From Polaromonas sp. (GTDB lineage: Bacteria; Pseudomonadota; Gammaproteobacteria; Burkholderiales; Burkholderiaceae_C): 64,000 nucleotides of DNA. The position numbers and the translations under genes are program-made. Positions 26,412-36,752 of the stretch are shown piece after piece (the first letter of the stretch is position 1; every line of letters starts with the position of its first letter). The stretch spans positions 35,271-99,270 of the forward strand of contig NZ_JABBPC010000024.1 in the NCBI RefSeq assembly GCF_012927485.1. Reading direction: 5' to 3'. The notes under the pieces were generated by a model that saw nothing but the letters and a program-made list of their open reading frames with translations, searched no databases and was not told where the DNA came from.

Positions 26412-29135
26412 TTATTTGACTTCGTACTTGAATTGCCCATTTTTATGGGCGGACACTTTGATTCGCTCAAACGTCCGACCTTCGGCCATCCGTCCTAAAA
26501 CCGTTTCAGCAATTTCCGGCAACAGCGTTCCGTTCAGAATGTTGTCCACATTGCGTGCACCGGAATCGACCTCGGTACAGCGGGCCAGAACGGCTTCCAC
26601 CAGCTTGTCGTCATAGACCAGTTCGGCTTTGTGATTGACGGCAATGCGTTTTTGAATTTTGCCGAGTTTGAGCTGGATGATTTCAACCAGGACGTCGTCT
26701 GAAATAGGGTAAAACGGAATCACTTTCAGCCGTCCTAAAAACGCGGGCTTGAAGGACTTGACCAGTTGAGGACGGATTTTTTGATCCAGATCGTCAGGCG
26801 TTGGCAGCGTCACGCCTTCTTCCAGATTCAGGCAGGCCTGCATCAGGGTGGCCGAGCCCACGTTGCTGGTCAAAATGATGATGGTGTTCTTGAAGTCGAT
26901 TTCCCGGCCCTCAGCATCGTCAAGCACGCCTTTGTCAAAGACCTGAAAGAAAAGTTCCAGCACATCGGGGTGCGCCTTCTCGACTTCATCCAGCAGCACC
27001 ACGCTGTAGGCATTTCGACGTACCGCCTCGGTCAATATTCCCCCTTCGCCGTAACCGACATAGCCGGGGGGTGAGCCTTTGAGACCGGAGACGGAATGCG
27101 CTTCCTGGTACTCGCTCATGTTGATGGTGATGAGCTTTTTCTCGCCGCCATACAAGACATCGGCCAAGGCCAGCGCGGTCTCGGTCTTGCCAATACCGGA
27201 AGGCCCGACAAACAGGAACACGCCTTTGGGTTTGTTCGGATCGTCCAGATTGGCGCGCGAAGTGCGCACCCGCTGCGCCACCGCTTCCATTGCATGGCTT
27301 TGGCCGAGCACTCGTTCCTCCAATGAGGCTTGCAAGTTCATCACGGTTTTGATTTCGTCTTTGATCATTTTGCCCAGCGGAATGCCGGTCCAGGACGCGA
27401 CTATTTCGGCCACCACCGACGCGTCGACTTGAACCGGCACCAACGGTGCCTCACCTTGCAAGACTTCCAGTTCTTTTAAGAGCTGCTGCAGTTCTTGCGC
27501 CTCTTTGCCAAGTTTTGCTTTGGCGGAATATTTCGCCTTTTTGGCCGTGCCGGTCGGCGTTTCTTCGGCGCTGGCTACTGTGGTCTGTGCGGGCACTTCA
27601 AGCGTGATGCGGGCTTGACGTATTTTGTCGGCCAGCGCTTTTTCCGCGTCCCACCGCTTAGAGGCGGTGCCGATAGCCTGGCCCAGTTGTTCATGCCTGG
27701 CCCTGAGGTCTTTGAGGCGCGCCGTGTGGGTGAAGCCCGTCGCCTCTTCGCGTTCCAGCGCTTGCAGTTCAGCGCTTACGCTGTCCTGCTTTTTGCGCAT
27801 GCTCTCGATCAACGCCGGGGTTGCGTTCTGACCCAATGCCACCTTGGCGCAAGCCGTATCCAACACGCTGATAGCTTTGTCGGGAAGCTGGCGTCCGCTG
27901 ATGTAGCGATGCGACAGGCGCACGGCCTCGGTAATGGCTTCATCAAAGATACGAATATTGAAATGCTTTTCCATTAATGGAGCGATGCCGCGCAGCATGG
28001 CGCAGGCTACTTCTTCACTGGGTTCCTCCACTTTGATAACCTGAAAACGCCGTGCTAGGGCCGCGTCTTTTTCAAAGTATTTTTTGTATTCGCCCCACGT
28101 GGTGGCGGCAATCGTGCGCAGTTCACCGCGGGCCAGGGCCGGCTTCAAAAGGTTGGCGGCGTCGCTTTGTCCGGCTTGTCCGCCAGCACCGATCATGGTG
28201 TGGGCTTCGTCAATGAACAAAATAATAGGATGGGGACTTCTTTTCACTTCGTCAATTACGTTTTTAAGACGACTTTCAAACTCACCTTTAACGCTTGCAC
28301 CGGCTTGCAACAGACCCATATCGAGGGTGTGAATCTGCACGCCCTGCAATACTTCTGGTACGTCTTTGTTGGCAATGCGCAAGGCCAGGCCTTCGACCAC
28401 AGCCGTTTTCCCCACGCCTGCCTCACCCGTCAAAATTGGATTGTTTTGGCGACGGCGCATCAAAATGTCAATCGCCTGGCGTATTTCCGTGTCACGGCCA
28501 ATGACTGGATCAACTTTGCCTTCAGCGGCACGTTGAGTGAGATTAGTGGTGAATTGATTCAAGGCCGGGTTATTTGACAGACCGCCTTGGGTAATGATTT
28601 CCGAATCGGACGGCTCTGCGTCGGTAGCCTGCGCATCCGCGAAATTCACGCTTTCGGAGGCTTCTTGCGAGCCTTCAGTCAAGCGAGATAGCTCATGTTT
28701 GAGCTCATCCAGCTTGAATTTTACAAAAAGTTTTGACCCCCGATACGCCAGTTGTGACAGGTCAGGCTCCGTTAATAGGGCCAGCAATAAATGCCCACTG
28801 CGAATATGCGTGGTCTGTTTTTCAAGCGAAGCAATCAGCCACGCATTTTCGAAGAGCTTGGGCAAGTGCGGGGAGAAAACTGGTGTCCGGCTATTGCCAT
28901 TCTTGAATCGGGCCAGCTCCGACTCAAGATCGGATTTCAGGGAACTTGTACTGATGCCGAACTTTCGGCTGATGACTGAGAAATCTGACTTAGGCTGCTC
29001 AAGCAATGCGAGAAATAAATGCTCAAGATCCACTTCATAGTGACCCAGACTAATACAAATACTTGCGGCTCGCTCTGTAGCGCTACGCGACGTGTTGTTC
29101 AGTTTGCTAATTAAGGTTTTCAGGCTAATCGTCAT
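26412..29135 (-). CDS. tssH: T6SS ATPase ClpV (TssH)
   Basis: A 907-aa double AAA+ disaggregase that recycles the contracted TssB/TssC sheath. It has an N-terminal ClpN repeat domain (~residues 1–165), a first AAA+ with Walker [11 protein letters not shown] and [13 protein letters not shown], a coiled middle region (~430–520), a second AAA+ with [16 protein letters not shown] and [20 protein letters not shown], and a D2-small domain. The length and the T6SS context distinguish it from ClpB. It begins 36 bases after tssG and ends 50 bases before vgrG. Confidence 0.95.
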   Translation of the reverse strand: MTISLKTLISKLNNTSRSATERAASICISLGHYEVDLEHLFLALLEQPKSDFSVISRKFGISTSSLKSDLESELARFKNGNSRTPVFSPHLPKLFENAWLIASLEKQTTHIRSGHLLLALLTEPDLSQLAYRGSKLFVKFKLDELKHELSRLTEGSQEASESVNFADAQATDAEPSDSEIITQGGLSNNPALNQFTTNLTQRAAEGKVDPVIGRDTEIRQAIDILMRRRQNNPILTGEAGVGKTAVVEGLALRIANKDVPEVLQGVQIHTLDMGLLQAGASVKGEFESRLKNVIDEVKRSPHPIILFIDEAHTMIGAGGQAGQSDAANLLKPALARGELRTIAATTWGEYKKYFEKDAALARRFQVIKVEEPSEEVACAMLRGIAPLMEKHFNIRIFDEAITEAVRLSHRYISGRQLPDKAISVLDTACAKVALGQNATPALIESMRKKQDSVSAELQALEREEATGFTHTARLKDLRARHEQLGQAIGTASKRWDAEKALADKIRQARITLEVPAQTTVASAEETPTGTAKKAKYSAKAKLGKEAQELQQLLKELEVLQGEAPLVPVQVDASVVAEIVASWTGIPLGKMIKDEIKTVMNLQASLEERVLGQSHAMEAVAQRVRTSRANLDDPNKPKGVFLFVGPSGIGKTETALALADVLYGGEKKLITINMSEYQEAHSVSGLKGSPPGYVGYGEGGILTEAVRRNAYSVVLLDEVEKAHPDVLELFFQVFDKGVLDDAEGREIDFKNTIIILTSNVGSATLMQACLNLEEGVTLPTPDDLDQKIRPQLVKSFKPAFLGRLKVIPFYPISDDVLVEIIQLKLGKIQKRIAVNHKAELVYDDKLVEAVLARCTEVDSGARNVDNILNGTLLPEIAETVLGRMAEGRTFERIKVSAHKNGQFKYEVK

Positions 29136-29171
29136 CGTCGTTTCCGTTTTTAAAATGTGTCGCGCGTCACT

Positions 29172-30263
29172 TCAAAGGGGGTTAATGGTGTAGCGAATGT
29201 CAGAGCGGTTCTGAACTTGTTTTTTGGTTGATAAAAACGTATCCCAACCTAGTCTCCCAGTGGTGCGGTGCTCGCTGAGCTCAAAACCCCTGACATCGTC
29301 GGCATGCAAAATTAGTTGCACTTCAAATTCAAGTGTCAGACCAACAAAAACTTTGAGCATCTGTTCCAAGGCGCGAGCAGCGGTTTCGCGCGGCAGAAAT
29401 CGTTCAAAGTCTTTTCGGCGCAGGGGACCAATTTTCAGCGCAATGCGAAGATCTCTTTGCCACACTCGTTGTCCTACCAAGGCAGAACTTCCTAGCTCAG
29501 CGTTGGCACACCCCAGTATTGTTTGGTGCTCTAGTGGCAGGGGATAGAACTTTCCGACAAACTGCTCGATTTCTATATTGACCTGGAAATACTCACGCAA
29601 GATGGCCTGCAAATGAACCGAAGAAGCGGGCCGGTGCCAGAGGGCGCCAGCAAAGTAAGCCAACGACTCGTCCAATATGCCAACATCATCGGAGCTGAGT
29701 CGATCCCTCAGCGTGGGGTGTCCCAATCCGCTGAGTGACATCAGCAATGGCAGAAAGCCATTCTTACCCTTGGATTCGTACTCCAGCTCAAGGCGATATT
29801 TCTTCCAAGCACCGTAAAAAAGCGCAACCGCACGATTGGAATAGGTGTCCAGGAAGGCGCGCGGACCCGCATCGCGGCGGTACAACTGATGTGAGGAAAC
29901 GCGCTCTGAGTAGTGTCTCGGCAGCGTGCCATTTGGCCCCAAAAACCCCATGAATGCCGGCGTCATATAGATGCGCTTTGGGCCCGCACTGGCTGGAGCA
30001 GTGCCGAGGTCTGCGGTTGCAAGTGCAGGCAGGTCTTCACCACCGGTTTCTACTCGCAGACTTTCAATTTCGCTCGGCGGAAAACTTAATGAAATTGAAT
30101 TTTCAAATCGAACATAGTCAGCGACGGCCTGATCACCTTCGATACCTTGCGTCTTGAGCCATATGTCAAGCACCCTCACCGCCTGAAAGAACTCAAAGCG
30201 GTACGGTTCAGCGAGCAGTCGCTCAACTACACTAGATTGGAATCGCCGCTGCGTGGCTGACAT
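29172..30263 (-). CDS. tssG: T6SS baseplate subunit TssG
   Basis: A 363-aa baseplate wedge protein (VasB/ImpH family). It starts MSATQRRFQSSVVERLLAEP, with the family N-terminus (RFEFFQAVRVLD), and contains TPAFMGFLGPNGTLPRHYSERV and FLDTYSNRAVALFYGAW. It overlaps the end of tssF by 37 bases, as TssF and TssG are made together and form the wedge with TssE and TssK. Confidence 0.93.
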   Translation of the reverse strand: MSATQRRFQSSVVERLLAEPYRFEFFQAVRVLDIWLKTQGIEGDQAVADYVRFENSISLSFPPSEIESLRVETGGEDLPALATADLGTAPASAGPKRIYMTPAFMGFLGPNGTLPRHYSERVSSHQLYRRDAGPRAFLDTYSNRAVALFYGAWKKYRLELEYESKGKNGFLPLLMSLSGLGHPTLRDRLSSDDVGILDESLAYFAGALWHRPASSVHLQAILREYFQVNIEIEQFVGKFYPLPLEHQTILGCANAELGSSALVGQRVWQRDLRIALKIGPLRRKDFERFLPRETAARALEQMLKVFVGLTLEFEVQLILHADDVRGFELSEHRTTGRLGWDTFLSTKKQVQNRSDIRYTINPL

Positions 30264-32068
30264 TTCAGCAAGATCTCCCCTGATTTTTTCGATTTCAGGC
30301 TAATTTGCGTGAAGCTATTAACGTGGACGTAGAGCGCAAAGAAGCGATCCAAAATATTCGCAAAAACATGCAGTCCACTGCCGACAAAATTATCTTCATC
30401 AATGGTCAGCGTGATCTCGATACCCCGTGCCAGGCAAGAAAAAGGCTTGCCTGACAACCATCTTGAAGTCGGTTGATGGTCAATGGCTACAACGCCGGCC
30501 AGGATCTTTTCGTTGATGACAGAACGCGGCAAATCGTATAGGCGCAAAGTCTCCTGAAATGCTTCGATTCCTTTTTGGGAAAGTGACAAATGATTCAACG
30601 AAAGATGAGAAATCAGCCGCCAATGTGCGCCTCGACCTCGCTCGAACCGGTGCGACACAGTGGGTTTTCGCAGGAAATTAATCTGTTTGACCAGCGAGCC
30701 ACCTTCCAAGAATAGATCACCGCCACTGAGGCCGTAGCTCAGCAAAGACGGCATGTCGCGATTGGTACAGGTCAAGTCGATGCTTAAAGTGTCTGTCTCA
30801 GGCTTCGCAGGGTTAAAGTCGACGTCAACAATAGTGATCTCGGTCTCATACCCGGGGCTTTTCAGGCCAATTAATTCATCTCTGCGCAAAGACCAATAGC
30901 GGCCATCCTTTTCCGATGACGAGCCATGTTTGAGCGAATACAGAGGTCTTACCTCAGTGATGAACTCACCTTGCGCCGTCTGTTTTACCAATTTGACAGC
31001 GTCGACTGAATACACTTCATAGGCATAAGCATTGCGGGCGTTGGCGACCACTGGGTACTGGGCTGCAGCGTGCGTTACGCGAATAGGTTCACCACGTTGT
31101 TTGAATAAATTGACAACCGGCGTACAGCCAAGCAGTAAGTTGTTTTTACTCAAGCTTCCCAGCATGCGCGCTGCATTGGAGTCGGCGCGTACTCCCGCAA
31201 AGACGAAGTGAAGCACCACCGCTTTAGATTCCAGCTTAAGTTGCTGGAAGACGGCGCCAAGATCAAGATCAAAAAAACTAAATTTTTCTGGAAAGGAAAA
31301 ATATTCTGTTAACAATCGGTAGGCTGGATGGGACCGCTGTGGAAAATCGATCAAGCTGTCTTGCTCAGAAAATCCGACAGGTTTTACGGGGACCTTGGGC
31401 AACCGCAACCATTGATGAGCGTTCTCGGCTTGCACGTAAACTGCGACTGTGCGCAAAAACACCGAGTCGAGCAGTGCAGCACAAAACGACGGCTCTCCAT
31501 CTACAAAAATCCGCAAATTACCCGTTTTTTCTCCGATTAATGCCTGTTCGGAAGTCGCACTAAGACGGATACTTACCTTCGATGAGCTGCCTGTCGGCAG
31601 GATGACAGATTCTGGAGCCTCAAAAATCGCTTCGAACTTCACTTCATCAATCTTTATCGGTGTGATCGTCACGTCATAAGTTGTCCGGAATTTACAGGCA
31701 ATCCCTTTCACAGACCGGCTTACCAACTCTGTCCCCCGGGGAATCATTTGCTCGCCAGTGAGCTGCCCGGCGCTGGCAGAATAATCAAAGCGTGCAATAG
31801 AGCAGGCGGGGAAAGGTTTCAGGTAATGAGGGTATAAAACCTCCAGCAAAGCCTCGGTAAATTCCGGGAAATCATCTTCAAGCCGTTTTGAAATGCGTGC
31901 ACTCATCAGTGCAAACGACTGAATCATGCGCTCAATGTGTGGATCTTCACAGACCTCACCAGCCATCAGGAGATCCCCCGCTATTTTGGGGTATTTCTCG
32001 GAAAACTCACGTGAATAACGGCGTAAAAATCCGAGTTCACGTTCATAAAATGGCAACAAATTATTCAT
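30227..32068 (-). CDS. tssF: T6SS baseplate subunit TssF
   Basis: A 613-aa baseplate protein (VasA/ImpG family). The N-terminus NNLLPFYERELGFLRRYSRE, followed by FSEKYPKIAGDLL, is diagnostic, as is ARISKRLEDDFPEFTEALLEVLYPHYLKP. The length is standard. It lies 9 bases after tssE and overlaps tssG, forming one baseplate transcription unit. Confidence 0.95.
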   Translation of the reverse strand: MNNLLPFYERELGFLRRYSREFSEKYPKIAGDLLMAGEVCEDPHIERMIQSFALMSARISKRLEDDFPEFTEALLEVLYPHYLKPFPACSIARFDYSASAGQLTGEQMIPRGTELVSRSVKGIACKFRTTYDVTITPIKIDEVKFEAIFEAPESVILPTGSSSKVSIRLSATSEQALIGEKTGNLRIFVDGEPSFCAALLDSVFLRTVAVYVQAENAHQWLRLPKVPVKPVGFSEQDSLIDFPQRSHPAYRLLTEYFSFPEKFSFFDLDLGAVFQQLKLESKAVVLHFVFAGVRADSNAARMLGSLSKNNLLLGCTPVVNLFKQRGEPIRVTHAAAQYPVVANARNAYAYEVYSVDAVKLVKQTAQGEFITEVRPLYSLKHGSSSEKDGRYWSLRRDELIGLKSPGYETEITIVDVDFNPAKPETDTLSIDLTCTNRDMPSLLSYGLSGGDLFLEGGSLVKQINFLRKPTVSHRFERGRGAHWRLISHLSLNHLSLSQKGIEAFQETLRLYDLPRSVINEKILAGVVAIDHQPTSRWLSGKPFSCLARGIEITLTIDEDNFVGSGLHVFANILDRFFALYVHVNSFTQISLKSKKSGEILLKCQPRSGDSNLV

Positions 32069-32077
32069 ATTGCCACT

Positions 32078-32572
32078 TCAGGTTTCCATCCGCACAGCTG
32101 TACGCCGGGCACTGCTGATCGAGTATTGCAAAGTCGAGGGCTGTAACAAAGCGTCGAAACTGACTGGTTCTTTGGACTGGTGCACCACCAAAAATGCGGT
32201 GATAGCAAAATTTAATTTATTAATTGAATTTTTATCAAGTTCCAAAGTTGCCTGGACGTTACGCAGTCTGGGTTCGTGCCTGGATATTGCTCGTTCCAAG
32301 CCCCGACAGATGACAGTTCGGTCGTCTATGCTCGCCAAACTCAAGCCTGCAAAGTCACACAATCCGTAGGAAATGATGGACCGATGGCATTCTGGATAAG
32401 CCTGCAAGTCTTCTTCAAAAATTACTGACCGAGTGTTCAACAGTGCCTCCAAATCAGCTGCCACAGCATCTTTTACTTGCTCTATAGATAAACGGGTTAT
32501 TGAACCAGCGTTGAATGCGTGCTCAGAATCGCCCAAAAGCTTATCGAAGAGTGTTTGGGAAAATCCTTTCAT
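32078..32572 (-). CDS. tssE: T6SS baseplate subunit TssE (gp25-like)
   Basis: A 164-aa lysozyme-like/gp25 homologue of the baseplate. After a variable N-terminus (KGFSQTLFDKLLGD) come the conserved VAADLEALLNTRS and CHRSIISYGLCDFAGLSL, and near the end RLRNVQATLELDKNS. It is encoded between hcp (77 bases upstream) and tssF. Confidence 0.9.
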   Translation of the reverse strand: MKGFSQTLFDKLLGDSEHAFNAGSITRLSIEQVKDAVAADLEALLNTRSVIFEEDLQAYPECHRSIISYGLCDFAGLSLASIDDRTVICRGLERAISRHEPRLRNVQATLELDKNSINKLNFAITAFLVVHQSKEPVSFDALLQPSTLQYSISSARRTAVRMET

Positions 32573-32649
32573 ATTTGTGCATCCAATCCCACTAATAAAG
32601 AAACTGCAGCTGCTTGCAGCTGCGGTCTACAAATCGACAGTTTTCGAGC

Positions 32650-33141
32650 TTAGGCTTTTTGATTGGTAGAGAGATCCCAACCGCCCGCTGTGTTGCCGCT
32701 TGTACCACCCTTAATATTCTGACGAACGTACAGCCACTTGACTTTCGAATACTTGATTGAGAGACTTTCAGTCATGATATTGCCTTGTGCCACGTGCGGA
32801 GTAACACTACTAATCAGGACGTTCTCCAGTTCGATACTGAAATACTTCACGCGCTTTCCATCAGAGTCTGCGCGCATGAAGTCGAATTTTGCTTTTGGAA
32901 TAGTTTTACCCATAGAGCATTGCTCAAGTAGCAAAGGTGTTGCAATATCGGTCAACTTGGTTACAACAATGTCCTGGTGTTCACAACGCTCGGCCGTGTG
33001 ACCACCGGCAGACGACGCAGTCGCAGAGCGAGGTTGCAATACGCCAAAGCCAACAGACAAACATTCGATGTAATCTTTGTGATCTATATCAGTGGACTCA
33101 CCCTTGATGCCGTCAATTGTCAGGTATACGTCAATGGCCAT
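32650..33141 (-). CDS. hcp: T6SS tube protein Hcp (TssD)
   Basis: A 163-aa tube-forming protein, secreted as hexameric rings and able to carry cargo. The N-terminal AIDVYLTIDGIKGESTD is the Hcp signature, followed by VTKLTDIATPLLLEQCSMGK, VKYFSIELENVLISSVTP and a C-terminal VKWLYVRQN. It lies 41 bases after tssC. Confidence 0.95.
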   Translation of the reverse strand: MAIDVYLTIDGIKGESTDIDHKDYIECLSVGFGVLQPRSATASSAGGHTAERCEHQDIVVTKLTDIATPLLLEQCSMGKTIPKAKFDFMRADSDGKRVKYFSIELENVLISSVTPHVAQGNIMTESLSIKYSKVKWLYVRQNIKGGTSGNTAGGWDLSTNQKA

Positions 33142-33182
33142 TTTTCTTCCTTTTCATTATTAATAAAACTCAACATACTTAC

Positions 33183-34673
33183 TTACGACTTGGCAGACGA
33201 GGGAAGCTCGGCTACCAGACGAAGAGACACCGAAAGTTCGTCAAGCTGGAAATGCGGTCTCAGAAACGCAACAGCCCGATAAACGCCAGGACGCCCAGGT
33301 ACTTCGCTCACCTGTACGTTTGCTTCACGCAGTGGAAACTGCGCTTTTGACTCTTGAGAAGCGTTGTCATCAAGCAATACATATTGCGTGATCCAGCGAT
33401 TCAAAAAGTCTTGTACGTTCGATGCCGCAGCGAAGCTGCCGATCTTGTCGCGCATCATTGCCTTCATGTAGTGGGCAATACGTGACACCGAATAAATATA
33501 CTGTAACTGTGACGAGAGCACAGCGTTTGCATTGGCGGCATCCGTGTTGTATTTCTTCGCTTTTTGTGCTGACTGGGCGCCGAAAAATGCGGCATAGTCA
33601 GTATTTTTACAGTGTACTAATGAGATGAAACCTAGATCACTTAGCTCTTTTTCGCGGCGGTCAGTGATGGCAATCTCAGTGGGGCACTTCAGCGCGACTT
33701 CGCCTTCATCTGTTTTGAAGGTGTGTGCAGGCAAATCTTCAACCAAACCGCCACCTTCAACACCACGGATGGCTGCACACCAGCCAAAATCTTCAAACGC
33801 TTTGGTCAGACGTACGCCAAAAGCGTATGCCGCATTGCACCAAAGGTATTTGGAATGATCGGTGCCATCAACATCCTCAACAAAATTGAACCCTTCCACT
33901 GTCGTACCGTCTTTGGGGTTGTAGGGCAGACGGCCCAGAAAGCGAGGTAGCGTCAATCCCACATAGCGCGCATCTTCTGATTCCCGAAAGGATTTCCATT
34001 TGGCATACTCCACAGTGTCGAAGACTTTGGCAAGATCGCGCGGCTTGCTCATCTCACTGTAGCTTTCAAGACCAAATAACTCTGGTGCTGCGGCACTGAT
34101 ATAGGGGGCATGCGCCGCACCGGCAACATGCGACATTTGCTCGATAAAGTACATATCCTCTGGCTGGCGGGTAGTCTCAAAATCGCCAATTAGCGTACCA
34201 AACGGCGCACCACCAAAAGTACCGAATTCTTCTTCATATACTTTTTTGAACATCGTACTTTGATCAAAATCGATCGCAGATTGGAAATCTTTAACCAATT
34301 CTTTTTTACTTGCATTCAGGAATTTGATCTTTAGAGTGCTACTGGTGGATGTGTTGAAAACCAGATAGCGCAAACCTGTCCAGCTACTCTCCATTTTTTG
34401 AAACTCGGGGGTATGCATCACTGCGCTAAGTTGATCAGAAATGAGTTTGTCAAGTTCTGCAACGCGAGCGTCAAGCGTTGCAGCTAGATTACTGGAGACA
34501 ACTACAGTACCGTTCATCACCTCCTTAACCAGCTCGGAAATAATGTCCTTGGCACGCTCGTGCTCGGTGTTCGACTTAGCTACCTTGCTCTTCTCCACGA
34601 TTTCATCAAGCAAGCTGCTCATCGAGGTAGTTGCGCCACCCTGACTCGCTGAAGTGGCATTTTGTGCAGACAT
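33183..34673 (-). CDS. tssC: T6SS sheath large subunit TssC
   Basis: A ~496-aa sheath protein (VipB/ImpC/EvpB family). It contains HTPEFQKMESSWTGLRYLVF, FGTLIGDFETTRQPEDM, AAAPELFG, PRFLGRLPYNPKDGTTVEGF and a C-terminal QFPLREANVQVSEVPGRPG. Two in-frame ATGs are possible, 34682 and 34673; I prefer 34673, which has AGGGAT at better spacing. It follows tssB by about 14 bases, as sheath subunits are made together. Confidence 0.95.
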   Translation of the reverse strand: MSAQNATSASQGGATTSMSSLLDEIVEKSKVAKSNTEHERAKDIISELVKEVMNGTVVVSSNLAATLDARVAELDKLISDQLSAVMHTPEFQKMESSWTGLRYLVFNTSTSSTLKIKFLNASKKELVKDFQSAIDFDQSTMFKKVYEEEFGTFGGAPFGTLIGDFETTRQPEDMYFIEQMSHVAGAAHAPYISAAAPELFGLESYSEMSKPRDLAKVFDTVEYAKWKSFRESEDARYVGLTLPRFLGRLPYNPKDGTTVEGFNFVEDVDGTDHSKYLWCNAAYAFGVRLTKAFEDFGWCAAIRGVEGGGLVEDLPAHTFKTDEGEVALKCPTEIAITDRREKELSDLGFISLVHCKNTDYAAFFGAQSAQKAKKYNTDAANANAVLSSQLQYIYSVSRIAHYMKAMMRDKIGSFAAASNVQDFLNRWITQYVLLDDNASQESKAQFPLREANVQVSEVPGRPGVYRAVAFLRPHFQLDELSVSLRLVAELPSSAKS

Positions 34674-34687
34674 ATCACCCATCCCTA

Positions 34688-35185
34688 TTATTTGACTTGC
34701 AAACTCAAAGCGCCGAATTTCTCTGTGCTGGACAGAACGTCACTCAAGATATCTTCGAGCTTTTCGTTGCCTGCGAGTTTATTGCGTAAATCTGCAAGTT
34801 TGGTTCTTGCCTCGAGCAACTTTTTAAGTGGTTCAACTTGCTGCACCACTGATTCAGGCCGGAAGTCGTCAATCGACCTAAACTTGAGATCGATGGCTAA
34901 CTCGCCACCTTGAACGCTAAGTTTATTACTGACCCTGTAGACAGCGCGCGGTTCTACCGCCTTCATGACTTCATCAAAATTATCGTTGTCCACATTGACA
35001 AAACTGCGGTCGCGAAGTTTCTTTTGTTCAACTTCAGAATGACCACTGAAATCTCCCACCACACCAACGACAAATGGCAGTTCTTTTCGCTCTATTGCAT
35101 CACCGACCTCAACATCGTATGTCATCTGAACACGCGGTGGACGCACTTTCTGCAATCGCTTTTGAACACTTTCCTTTTTGGACAT
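34688..35185 (-). CDS. tssB: T6SS sheath small subunit TssB
   Basis: A ~165-aa sheath protein (VipA/ImpB family): SKKESVQKRLQKVRPPRVQM, YDVEVGDAIERKELPFVVGV, FVNVDNDNFDEVMKAVEPR and a C-terminal ILSDVLSSTEKFGALSLQ. ATG 35185 is chosen because GGGAG lies 8 bases upstream; an in-frame ATG at 35203 lacks this. It forms the contractile sheath with TssC. Confidence 0.94.
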   Translation of the reverse strand: MSKKESVQKRLQKVRPPRVQMTYDVEVGDAIERKELPFVVGVVGDFSGHSEVEQKKLRDRSFVNVDNDNFDEVMKAVEPRAVYRVSNKLSVQGGELAIDLKFRSIDDFRPESVVQQVEPLKKLLEARTKLADLRNKLAGNEKLEDILSDVLSSTEKFGALSLQVK

Positions 35186-35264
35186 TCTCAGACTCCCATT
35201 CACTGTTTATGTAGGCAATAGGTAGGATGCATCAGCGCTTCCATCCGCATATCAAAGTTAGTAT

Positions 35265-35879
35265 TTACTTTAGAGCGCCAAAAGGACTGCCACTTCCTTT
35301 GGCATCACTCGGCTGGGTTTTCGCTTCGGCGCCGGAAGCCTTCGGTGCGCGTCGTGAACGCTGCGATTTCGGTACTGGACGGGTAGCTGTGGCAGGCACT
35401 GCGGGTACCAGAATTCGTTCTCCCAAGCTTTCACGCAAAACTTTTGCCAGATCTTGAGCCTCATTGCGAACCGAGCCAGTCAATTCGTTTTGACGCCTTA
35501 GATCTGCTAATGCCTTTGTTGACACCCGGAGTCCGCTAACGGCAAGAATGCTGTGAGCAATGGTGTTGCGTTCGTCACGAGAAATAACCTGTTGCGCGGA
35601 GGTAATAGCCTCACCATAATTGGCGGATTCAAACTTGATTTGGGCAACTCTCAGCCAAGGCAAAATTGAGGTTGGATATAGTTTTGAGGCCTCATCATAT
35701 TGACGAAGCGCCACGTCTTTTTGGCCCGCTTTTTCGGAAATTGCGGCGTTATCCATCAGAACACCGATTTCGACACTGGGAGGATTCTCTACGCCGAGCC
35801 CCCTTGGTCCACCCGCACAGCCCGTAAGCGCAGCCAAGCAAGCTACAACGATAAACCGACTAACCCATAATTCTTTCAC
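35265..35879 (-). CDS. TPR-containing lipoprotein of the T6SS locus
   Basis: A 204-aa protein with a lipoprotein signal (FIVVACLAALTGC, acylated Cys21). Two or three tetratricopeptide-like helical repeats follow (NAAISEKAGQKDVALRQYDE, KLYPTSILPWLRVAQIKFES, NYGEAITSAQQVISRD), then a basic, proline/alanine-rich tail. Similar TPR lipoproteins precede tssB in other Burkholderiales T6SS loci; the exact role is not known. It is not TssJ, whose fold is a beta sandwich. It is the first gene of the visible T6SS transcript. Confidence 0.75.
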   Translation of the reverse strand: MKELWVSRFIVVACLAALTGCAGGPRGLGVENPPSVEIGVLMDNAAISEKAGQKDVALRQYDEASKLYPTSILPWLRVAQIKFESANYGEAITSAQQVISRDERNTIAHSILAVSGLRVSTKALADLRRQNELTGSVRNEAQDLAKVLRESLGERILVPAVPATATRPVPKSQRSRRAPKASGAEAKTQPSDAKGSGSPFGALK

Positions 35880-36752
35880 AGAGATTTCCCCTTAAATTCA
35901 TGAAATAACGAACAGTTTTATTTCGATTTTAAACTGCAGTTCTTTATTATAGTATTTGGATCTTTAGAGAAATTTTCGTTGTTTTAATAACTTTTGTCGA
36001 TTCGTTGAGGATTTCGGATGATTTACAAGCGATGCCGGGTTGTTGGGCCAATCACTAGGTCCCGATACTTACAGGCGGCTGAAGTACTTCCAGAATTAAC
36101 CCGACCCCAAGCCCGAAATATTCATTTTCTTGCTTTAACCTTTTGGCATCGTCCGAAAACTGAGGCAAGTATTTTCGCTGGCTCTGCCTACTGTTTAGGC
36201 GGGAACAAACAAGGTAATCACCATGGAAATGTCCGCCAAAATACGATGTCAGCATTCAAGCCATTGAAGTTCGACCTGGGTGAAGCGTTCCAGTTTGACT
36301 GGAGCGAAGAAGGCTTGATAGCGGGGGCCTGCCCAGTTACGGAACGAAATACTGTCCGATTCCTACCCGCGCGCCTTCGCTGGCCCGGGTGGCGTTGCCA
36401 GGCGAGGCATTTACGACTTGACCGTCGACGGCGTTCGGTAAGGGTCGCTTTACCATAAGGTGCGGGCACTACCCGTTTGACTGCACATCTCTTTTATCGA
36501 CTATTTGTCCCGAATGTACAAACGCCTTATCTTGGCAAAGGTTCCGACCTTGATCACTCCTGCCTCCTGCGCATAACCGGGCATGCAAGGACTTACCAAA
36601 AGCGTTCAAATTTCATTGAGAATGTCTGGCCTTATCGGATCAATCCTGGTTGAAATACAACAAGTTCGGTTGTAGGAGCGGAAATGAGCGGCCTTTCGGC
36701 TGCGAGTCATTGAAAAACTGGAAGCAGTCATCCTGGATGAAGGGATCTGACC
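35880..36752. other. worn intergenic region upstream of the T6SS operon
   Basis: About 870 bases without an intact gene. The AT-rich first 120 bases probably hold the T6SS operon promoter. The middle contains the istA remnant listed separately. I recognise nothing in 36460–36752. In many related T6SS loci the divergent tssJKLM genes would occupy this place. Confidence 0.5.
36240..36440 (+). pseudogene. IS21-family transposase (istA) remnant
   Basis: The plus strand encodes FDLGEAFQFDWSEEGLI (~36270–36320), the start of the IstA catalytic-core region. About 60 bases further on, in a different frame, it reads PGGVARRGIYD, which matches another IstA motif normally about 60 residues downstream. 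An internal deletion and frame changes have destroyed the gene. No istB or terminal repeats were found. Confidence 0.7.

Noticed and set aside
36018..36458. 146-codon open frame as an intact gene
   Set aside because: Only a short IstA stretch is meaningful; the rest is frameshifted relic sequence.
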